The notes under the pieces: model-generated | What the model was told of the DNA's origin: nothing | The model's database searches: none | The model's input: the letters and a program-made list of their open reading frames with translations, nothing else | Shown: positions 58,749 through 64,000 of the stretch, piece by piece | Position numbering within the stretch: position 1 is the first letter of the stretch | Layout: the number at the start of each line of letters is the position of its first letter | From: Streptomyces venezuelae | Lineage (GTDB): Bacteria > Actinomycetota > Actinomycetes > Streptomycetales > Streptomycetaceae | DNA length: 64,000 nt | Reading direction: 5' to 3' | Assembly (NCBI RefSeq): GCF_008642295.1 | Contig: NZ_CP029190.1 | Location: 558,001 to 622,000 of the forward strand | Program-made: the position numbers and the translations under genes

Positions 58749-58973
58749 ATGGACGACCAAGGTGGCGCGGGTGGTGTGCCGCTGCACGAGGGCGGTGACG
58801 ACGCGGAGCGGCGCAGGCCGCACGCGAGCAGGCGCGGAGAGCTCGGGGAGCGCCCGGTGCCCGGAGGCACCCGGGCTCAGGACACGGACGAGGCGAGCCG
58901 GCTGGACCGGCCGCAGAACCCCGATGAGCCCCGTAAGAACCGCCAGCGGTGGACGGGACCCGCGGGCGACTGA
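58749..58973 (+). CDS. Small hydrophilic hypothetical protein
   Basis: 74 residues, rich in Asp, Glu, Arg, Gly and Pro and probably disordered. No domain is recognised. The ATG follows AAGGAGGGG, one of the strongest ribosome sites in the window, which supports a real gene. Similar short charged proteins are common in Streptomyces and some are stress-induced, but no function can be given. It converges on the SixA-like gene. Confidence 0.6.
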   Translation: MDDQGGAGGVPLHEGGDDAERRRPHASRRGELGERPVPGGTRAQDTDEASRLDRPQNPDEPRKNRQRWTGPAGD

Positions 58974-58997
58974 CACCACAGCGGGTCTCAGCGGCTG

Positions 58998-59531
58998 TCA
59001 ACGGGCCGGTGACCAGAGAGCCGTGAAGCGGCCTTCGCCGGGGGTCAGGTCCTGCCACCCGCCCGGCAGGTCCACCACCACGACGCCCGAGGTCGGCAGC
59101 CCGTCCCTCAGCCGGTCCAGCAGCTCCTGCGGGCCGGACCCGCACAGTGCCGAGGCCAGTTCGTGGATGCCCGCGTTGTGGCCGACCAGCATCAGGCGGC
59201 CGAGATCCGCTCCCCGCTCCCCCAGCACGCTGACCAGGGTGCTGGGGGCCGCGTTGTAGAGCCTGTCGTCGTACACGGCGGGCGGCGGGTCCGGCAGGAC
59301 CGGAGCGATCAGCTGCCAGGTCTGCCGCGTTCTGCGGGCCGGGGAGCAGAGCACCAGATCGGCCCCGAGGCCCGTGTCCGCCAGCCAGCGGCCCGCCTCC
59401 GGTGCATCGGCCCGTCCGCGCTCGCTCAGGCCTCGCTCGAAGTCCTCCGCCGCGTCCTTGGGCACGGCCTTCGCATGGCGTACCACCAGCAGTCGGCATC
59501 CGGCGGTTCCGGCGGGTCCTTCGGGGGCCAT
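58998..59531 (-). CDS. SixA-like histidine phosphatase
   Basis: 177 residues. Starts with the phosphatase motif LLVVRHAKAVP (RHA variant of RHG, catalytic His near 19), with a second conserved Arg in CSPARRTRQTW and a second catalytic His in LMLVGHNAGIHELA. This is the branch-1 histidine-phosphatase pattern of the SixA type, which in E. coli removes phosphate from phosphohistidine proteins. Its target here is unknown. It reads toward the small protein at 58749-58973 and is 33 bp from the next same-strand gene. Confidence 0.9.
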   Translation of the reverse strand: MAPEGPAGTAGCRLLVVRHAKAVPKDAAEDFERGLSERGRADAPEAGRWLADTGLGADLVLCSPARRTRQTWQLIAPVLPDPPPAVYDDRLYNAAPSTLVSVLGERGADLGRLMLVGHNAGIHELASALCGSGPQELLDRLRDGLPTSGVVVVDLPGGWQDLTPGEGRFTALWSPAR

Positions 59532-59563
59532 GGCCTTCTCCTTCGCCGCGGGCGGTACGGCCG

Positions 59564-59755
59564 TCAGGCCGTTTCCTCGGGCTCGTCGTGCTCGTGCGTC
59601 ATCTGCCGCTCCTGCCGCCTCCTGAGCTCCTCCGGGCTCTTGCCCGGGACCGGCCTGCTGGCCTCGGGGTGCACCGGGTCCGGGCCGGGGTGGTCGCTGA
59701 TCTGCTCCTCACGGCCCTTCCCCGGTTCCTGGCGCTTGTGCTCCATACCCTGCAT
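59564..59755 (-). CDS. Small hydrophilic hypothetical protein
   Basis: 63 residues, highly charged (KSPEELRRRQERQMTHEHDEPEE at the end). No domain recognised. I chose ATG at 59755 because GAGGGAG lies 8 nt upstream; the open frame continues to 59818 without such a site. It sits just upstream of the SixA-like gene on the same strand and may be co-transcribed with it. Confidence 0.6.
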   Translation of the reverse strand: MQGMEHKRQEPGKGREEQISDHPGPDPVHPEASRPVPGKSPEELRRRQERQMTHEHDEPEETA

Positions 59756-59854
59756 GACAGGACTCCCTCGCTCGCCCCCGCCCATAATCCCCCGCCTACC
59801 CCGGAACGGCAGAACCACGCAGCCGTCGGACCCCGTCAGACCCGTCAGCCCCCG

Positions 59855-61462
59855 TCAGACCGCTTCGCAGGGGCCGTCGCCCTCCGGGCCCGGCACGGGC
59901 TCCGCCGGAACGTTCAGGACCAGGACGCAGACGTCGTCCCGCCGGTCCTGCCGCGTCGCGGCCAGGCGGTGGGCCAGGTTGACCGTGGACTCCGTCTCCA
60001 CGAGCCGCAGCGCCGCCTCGGCCAGCCGGGCCAGCCCGAGGTCCATGTCCTCCCCCGGTTCCTCCACGAGGCCGTCGGTGTACAGCACGAGATGGTCCCC
60101 GGGCCGCAGGTCCAGGACTGCGGGAGCGTGGCCGGCCCGGCTGGACGCACCGAGGAGACCGCCCTCCGGGAGCGGCAGGAACCGGGCCGCACCGTCGCGG
60201 ATCAGGAGAGGCGGCAGGTGGCCGGCCCGCACCCAGGTCAGCTGATGGTTCCAGGGCTGGTACCGAGCCATGACCACGGTGGCGGTGGCGCCCGATGCGC
60301 CCTGGGCGGTGTGGAGCAGCAGGGTGTTGAGCCCGTCCAGTACGTCCGGCAGCGGCGAGCCCGTGATCGCCATGCCCTTGGCGCTGAACCGCAGTTGGGC
60401 CATGGTGGCGACGGCGTCCAGACCGTGTCCGGCGACGTCTCCGACCACGAAGAGGGCGCTTCCGTCGGGCAGTTCGATGGCGCTGTACCAGTCACCGCCG
60501 ACGTTGAGGCCGCTGTCGGACGGGACGTAGGCGACGTCGACGCACAGGCCGGCCAGCTCCAGGGACTGCTCGGGGATCGGCAGCAGTGCGTTCTGGAGCC
60601 GGGCGGCGAGGGTCCGCTCGGCCTCCAGCATGCCCCGCTGGAGGAGGACAGCCCGCTCACTGTCGCGCAGGGCGACCTCGACGTCGCGCTGGGCGGTGAG
60701 GTCCTGGAAGAAGCCGTGCACCTCCACGGGTGTGCCGTCCGCGTCGGTACGGGCCTCGGCGACGATCCGCAGGTACCGGGCCGCGTCACCGGCCATGATG
60801 CGGAAGGGCTGGTCGATGGCCCCGCCCTCGCTCAGGAGGCGCCGGACGGCGGCGGCGAGGGCAGCGGTGTCCCCGGGGAGCACCTGCCGGGGCAGCTCCT
60901 CCAGGCTCATCGGCCCTTCGGCCGGGTCCCGGCCGAAGATCGCGTAGACCTGGTCGGACCAGGTGGCGGCGGGCGCGACCAGGTCCCAGCCCGCCCAGCC
61001 GAGGTTGCCCAGCCGCTGCATGTCGGCGAGCCGGCGCGCTTCGCGGTCGTCGGTGTCCAGCCGCAGCCAGGACACGATCAGGCGCCCGCCGAGGCGGGCG
61101 GCGCGGACCGAGTAGACGGATTCCGCGGGCACTGCGGGGAGCACTTCCCGGTAGGTGAAGGATTCGCTCTCGAAGCGCGTTCCCGTGGTCAGCGCGTCGA
61201 GATAGCCGGACCAGAGCGCGGTGCCGGCCACCGTCGGATAGGTCTCCAGGACCCGCCGGCCGACGAGCTCCTTGCCGGTGCGCCCGGCCACGTCCACCGC
61301 CACCGGGGAGGCCGCCTCGATGCGGTAGTCCTCGACCTCCCCGTCCCGGTCGCGCAGGGGCGTCAGCAGGACCACCGACGCCGGCAGCACGTCCAGGATC
61401 CGCTGTACGGCCTCGACCTCGGGGCATCCGGGCTCGCCGGACAGCACCGAATCGCTGTTCAT
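59855..61462 (-). CDS. PAS-domain PP2C-type (SpoIIE) serine phosphatase
   Basis: 535 residues. Two PAS-like sensor domains lie at about 15-130 and 150-270 (second contains WAGWDLVAPAATWSDQVYAIFGRDP and IMAGDAARYLRIVAEAR). A short coiled linker follows (ERAVLLQRGMLEAERTLAARLQNALLP), then the SpoIIE/PP2C catalytic domain: GGDWYSAIELPDG, VVGDVAGHGLDAVATM, PLLIRDG and YTDGLVE. The metal-binding Asp residues are present. Such proteins dephosphorylate anti-sigma-factor antagonists. The ATG at 61462 is chosen as the first start leading directly into the first PAS domain. Confidence 0.9.
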   Translation of the reverse strand: MNSDSVLSGEPGCPEVEAVQRILDVLPASVVLLTPLRDRDGEVEDYRIEAASPVAVDVAGRTGKELVGRRVLETYPTVAGTALWSGYLDALTTGTRFESESFTYREVLPAVPAESVYSVRAARLGGRLIVSWLRLDTDDREARRLADMQRLGNLGWAGWDLVAPAATWSDQVYAIFGRDPAEGPMSLEELPRQVLPGDTAALAAAVRRLLSEGGAIDQPFRIMAGDAARYLRIVAEARTDADGTPVEVHGFFQDLTAQRDVEVALRDSERAVLLQRGMLEAERTLAARLQNALLPIPEQSLELAGLCVDVAYVPSDSGLNVGGDWYSAIELPDGSALFVVGDVAGHGLDAVATMAQLRFSAKGMAITGSPLPDVLDGLNTLLLHTAQGASGATATVVMARYQPWNHQLTWVRAGHLPPLLIRDGAARFLPLPEGGLLGASSRAGHAPAVLDLRPGDHLVLYTDGLVEEPGEDMDLGLARLAEAALRLVETESTVNLAHRLAATRQDRRDDVCVLVLNVPAEPVPGPEGDGPCEAV

Positions 61463-61565
61463 GCTTCGAGCATCCCACGTACGGCGAACCTGCGGCCTGT
61501 CCGCTTGGGGTCCGTGATCGCGGGGCAGACGCCGTGGACGAGCCGACGGCTGGGAGGCGGTGGCG

Positions 61566-62279
61566 ATGGGCACGGGGACGGACGCGGGCACGGGCGCCGA
61601 GGCAGGGGCCGTCGGACAGGAGTACGACGCGACCCCATATCTGCCCTCGCGCGGCGGCCTGGCGGGTCTGCGGCGGGCGGCGGCCGGCTGCCGGGGCTGC
61701 CCGCTGTTCCGGGACGCGACCCAGACGGTCTTCGGCCGGGGACCGTCTCGCGCGCGGCTGATGCTCGTCGGCGAGCAGCCGGGCGACCAGGAGGACCGGC
61801 AGGGCGAGCCGTTCGTGGGCCCGGCGGGACAGCTGCTGCGCAGGGCGCTCGACGAGGCGGGGCTGGGGGACGAGGACGCCTACGTGACCAACGTCGTCAA
61901 GCACTTCAAGTTCGTGGCGGCCCCGCGCGGCAAGCGCCGGATCCACAAAACACCGAGTCTGCGGGAGATGGCCGCCTGCCGGCCCTGGCTCGAGGCGGAG
62001 CTGCGGCTGGTCGACCCCGACGTCCTGGTGGTGCTGGGGGGTACGGCCGGGAAGGCGCTGCTCGGCTCCTCGTTCCGGGTGGGCGAGCGGCGCGGGGTGC
62101 TGCTGCCGATGCCGGCCCTGCCCGACGGGAACGGGGACGGGGGCGGGGACGGGGGCGCGGGGCACGGCCGGCTGCTGGCGACGGTCCATCCGTCAGCGGT
62201 CCTCCGGGCGGACGACCGGGAATCCGCCTTCGCGGGGCTGGTCGCCGACCTGACCGTGGCCGCGACCGCACTGGAGTGA
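61566..62279 (+). CDS. UdgX-type uracil-DNA glycosylase
   Basis: 237 residues. Family-4-like motifs GEQPGDQEDRQGEPFVGPAG (about 67-86) and CRGCPLF (iron-sulfur Cys pair), TNVVKHFKF, and HPSAVLR near the end. The insertion KRRIH (His127) is the UdgX hallmark: its histidine forms a covalent bond to the abasic site after uracil removal. The ATG at 61566 is 8 nt after GGGAGG; GTG 61560 is too close to that site. The N-terminal 20 residues and the Gly/Asp run at about 180-195 are low complexity. Confidence 0.9.
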   Translation: MGTGTDAGTGAEAGAVGQEYDATPYLPSRGGLAGLRRAAAGCRGCPLFRDATQTVFGRGPSRARLMLVGEQPGDQEDRQGEPFVGPAGQLLRRALDEAGLGDEDAYVTNVVKHFKFVAAPRGKRRIHKTPSLREMAACRPWLEAELRLVDPDVLVVLGGTAGKALLGSSFRVGERRGVLLPMPALPDGNGDGGGDGGAGHGRLLATVHPSAVLRADDRESAFAGLVADLTVAATALE

Positions 62280-62303
62280 GCAGACAAGCGGCGGACGGCC
62301 GGG

Positions 62304-63269
62304 TCACAGGTGACGCAGGGCGGGGAGCAGCGTGGCCTCGGCCCAGGCCAGGAACGGCTCCTGCCGGTCGCCCCCGATCTGGACGAGGGCGACCTCGGTG
62401 AATCCCGCTTCTGCGTACGGACGTACGGCCTCGACGAACGCGTCCACGTCGTTGCCGCAGGGGATGGCTCCGGCGACGTCTTCGGGGCGGGTGTGCTCGG
62501 AAGCCTGGTGGAAGCCGGCCGGCCCGGGGAGCTCGGCGTTGACCCGCCAGCCGCCGAGCGCCCAGCGGAACTGGTCGTGGGCCCGGGCCACCGCCGCGTC
62601 ACGGTCGGTGTCGTAGCAGACGGGGAGCTGGCCGATGCGTGGTTTGCCGGTGCCGCCGTGGTCGTCGAACTGCCGGAGGAGTTCCTGCCTGGGTTCCGTG
62701 GCGATCACGAGATCGCCGTGCCGGCCTGCGATCGCGCAGGACCGGGGCCCGGAGACGGCGATGCCGATCGGGGGCGGCTCGTCGGGGAGATCCCAGAGCC
62801 GGGCGTTCTCGACGTCGAAGTGGACGCCATGGTGGCTCACGTACCGGCCGGTGAACATCCGCCGGATGATGTCCACGGCTTCCTCCAGCATTTCCAGGCG
62901 TATGTGCGCCGCGGGCCAGCCGGCGGCGACGATGTGCTCGTTCAGGTTCTCGCCCGAGCCGAGCCCCAGCCGGAACCGGCCCCCGGACAGGATCTGCAGG
63001 GTCACCGCCTTCTGTGCGACCACCGCCGGGTGGTAGCGGAAGGTCGGGCAGGTCACGTACGTCATGAGCGGGATGCGGAAGGTCGCCTGCGCAGCCGCGC
63101 CCAGAACGCTCCAGGCGTAGGGCGCGTGGCCCTGGGAGTCGAGCCAGGGGAACGAGTGGTCGGAGATGACGGAGAAGTCGAATCCCGCCTTCTCCGCTCC
63201 GACCACATGGGTCACCAGCTCACGGGGGCCGGCCTGCTCGGTCATCATCGTGTACCCGATGTGCACCAT
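62304..63269 (-). CDS. LLM-class F420-dependent oxidoreductase
   Basis: 321 residues with a TIM-barrel luciferase-like pattern: IGYTMMTEQ at the start, DFSVISDHSFPWLDSQGHAP, HPAVVAQKAVTLQILSGGRFRLGLGSGENLNEHI, and PPPIGIAVSGP. It resembles the actinobacterial F420-dependent group close to glucose-6-phosphate dehydrogenase. The substrate is unknown. The ATG at 63269 is the most likely start; the sequence before it offers no better one. Alone in its transcription unit. Confidence 0.9.
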   Translation of the reverse strand: MVHIGYTMMTEQAGPRELVTHVVGAEKAGFDFSVISDHSFPWLDSQGHAPYAWSVLGAAAQATFRIPLMTYVTCPTFRYHPAVVAQKAVTLQILSGGRFRLGLGSGENLNEHIVAAGWPAAHIRLEMLEEAVDIIRRMFTGRYVSHHGVHFDVENARLWDLPDEPPPIGIAVSGPRSCAIAGRHGDLVIATEPRQELLRQFDDHGGTGKPRIGQLPVCYDTDRDAAVARAHDQFRWALGGWRVNAELPGPAGFHQASEHTRPEDVAGAIPCGNDVDAFVEAVRPYAEAGFTEVALVQIGGDRQEPFLAWAEATLLPALRHL

Positions 63270-63305
63270 GGGGCGCGCCTAACCGCGATCGGCCGGCCCC
63301 AAACC

Positions 63306-63527
63306 TCACCATTCGGGGTGCACATCGTGGCTGTCGTAGTGGGTGCCCGTCCGAGTCACCCAGGGCCGGAAGCGCAGTGGTCCGGTGTGGTCAAAGGTAT
63401 AGGCCACCGGCTCGCCGGTGTCATCGGTGACGATCACCGCACCTGCCTTCTGCGCGCTGCGCAGTGCGTGCGTCCAGTGCCGCCCTTTCCGGCCGGTCCG
63501 ATAGTCGGGAACCTTGCATTGCGACAT
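63306..63527 (-). CDS. Small hypothetical protein
   Basis: 73 residues, starting MSQCKVPDYRTGRKGRH and rich in Arg/Lys/His. The pattern GAVIVTDDTGEPVAYTF suggests one small beta-rich domain. No family is recognised. The ATG at 63527 follows GGAGGG by 7 nt; a longer open frame to 63635 lacks a ribosome site. It lies 104 bp from the convergent-end region of the dehydrogenase gene on the same strand. Confidence 0.65.
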   Translation of the reverse strand: MSQCKVPDYRTGRKGRHWTHALRSAQKAGAVIVTDDTGEPVAYTFDHTGPLRFRPWVTRTGTHYDSHDVHPEW

Positions 63528-63631
63528 CTTCCCGCCCTCCCGTCTCTGTCCCGGGGGATGCCTGATACCCGCAGAAAACCGACCTAACCTCCCAGGGAGC
63601 GCGGGAGGGCGAATAACCTCCCGCGGAGCGG

Positions 63632-64000
63632 TCACGGGGTGAAGAGGATCTTGACGGCGCCGTCACGCTTCTTCTGGAACATCTCGTAGGCGTCCGGTGC
63701 CCGTTCGAGCGGCAGCCGGTGCGTGGCAAAGCCGTCCACTCCGAGGGGGTCCCCGTCGACGAGCAGCGGAAGGATGTCGTCGACCCAGCGCCGGACGTTG
63801 GCCTGGCCCATGCGCAGATGCAGCTGTTTGTCGAACATCGTCAGCAGGGGCAGCGGATCCGCCGCCCCGCCGTACACCCCGGACACGGAAACGGTGCCGC
63901 CCCTGCGGACGAGGTCGATGGCGGTGTGGAGGGCGGAGAGCCGGTCGATCCCGGCGCGCTTCATCAGGGCAGCTGCGAGCGCGTCCGGCAACAGGGTGGT
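63632..64000 (-). CDS. Zinc-type alcohol dehydrogenase, C-terminal part (5' end outside window)
   Basis: The reading frame is open to the right edge, so this is the 3' end of a larger gene. About 122 residues are visible. The Rossmann-fold part includes LHTAIDLVRRGGTVSVSGVYGG, followed by LRMGQANVRRWVDDILPLLVDG and the end APDAYEMFQKKRDGAVKILFTP. This matches glutathione-independent formaldehyde dehydrogenase-like medium-chain dehydrogenases, in which the zinc-binding part lies upstream (not visible here). Substrate unknown. Confidence 0.88.
   Translation of the reverse strand, partial: TTLLPDALAAALMKRAGIDRLSALHTAIDLVRRGGTVSVSGVYGGAADPLPLLTMFDKQLHLRMGQANVRRWVDDILPLLVDGDPLGVDGFATHRLPLERAPDAYEMFQKKRDGAVKILFTP

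Overview
The window is very GC-rich, uses GTG/TTG starts freely, and carries a family 2B encapsulin/2-methylisoborneol locus, an F420-type oxidoreductase, large secreted proteins and a giant peptide synthetase. Together these point to a Streptomyces or close relative, in an accessory, specialised-metabolism part of the chromosome. No rRNA, tRNA or CRISPR array was seen.

Region 1 (1-20783) holds the 3' end of an MMPL exporter facing a single ~19.4 kb non-ribosomal peptide synthetase (NRPS) gene of five modules: C-A-T-E / C-A-T / C-A-T-E / C-A-T / C-A-T-TE. The first four adenylation domains share one specificity signature (read as DVFTVAAYAK, residue unassigned). The fifth reads DFWNVGMVHK, a threonine code. 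The first C domain resembles EntF/DhbF, so the chain is probably N-capped by an acyl or aryl group. The terminal thioesterase has a Cys nucleophile (GHCAG). Predicted product: acyl-D-X-L-X-D-X-L-X-Thr, released in an unusual way.

Region 2 (20784-28941) carries a UBP zinc-finger protein, a DoxX-like membrane protein, a YceI protein, an IS5-type transposase remnant, a secreted phospholipase-D-like protein with FG-GAP repeats, and an ABC-2 exporter. The exporter is divergent from a NarL-type two-component system, with a perfect 12-bp palindrome between them.

Region 3 (28969-32822) is the 2-methylisoborneol operon: encapsulin shell, terpene cyclase with a long low-complexity N-terminus, and GPP C-methyltransferase.

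Region 4 (33144-46035) is a polymorphic-toxin locus. A 2406-residue secreted RHS protein has a HINT pretoxin domain and a C-terminal ADP-ribosyltransferase-like tip. The abutting small gene looks like a diverged macrodomain and is a candidate immunity protein. A divergent 1643-residue secreted protein has LGFP and FG-GAP repeats.

Region 5 (46218-53677) is a tightly overlapping five-gene operon: PaaK-like ligase, MFS exporter, double GNAT-like protein, LuxE-like acyl-protein synthetase, and a LuxC reductase fused to a second PaaK-like ligase. It looks like an uncharacterised carboxylic-acid-activating and reducing pathway, and I rate it the most likely undescribed system here.

Region 6 (53752-64000) is mixed: an NPP1 (necrosis-inducing-type) protein, a 33-residue membrane peptide, an SDR/MarR pair, a TetR/FAD-oxidase pair, small hydrophilic proteins, a SixA-like phosphatase, a PAS-SpoIIE phosphatase, UdgX, an LLM oxidoreductase, and the 3' end of a zinc alcohol dehydrogenase. 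Several regulators have leaderless-type promoters with operator-like palindromes.
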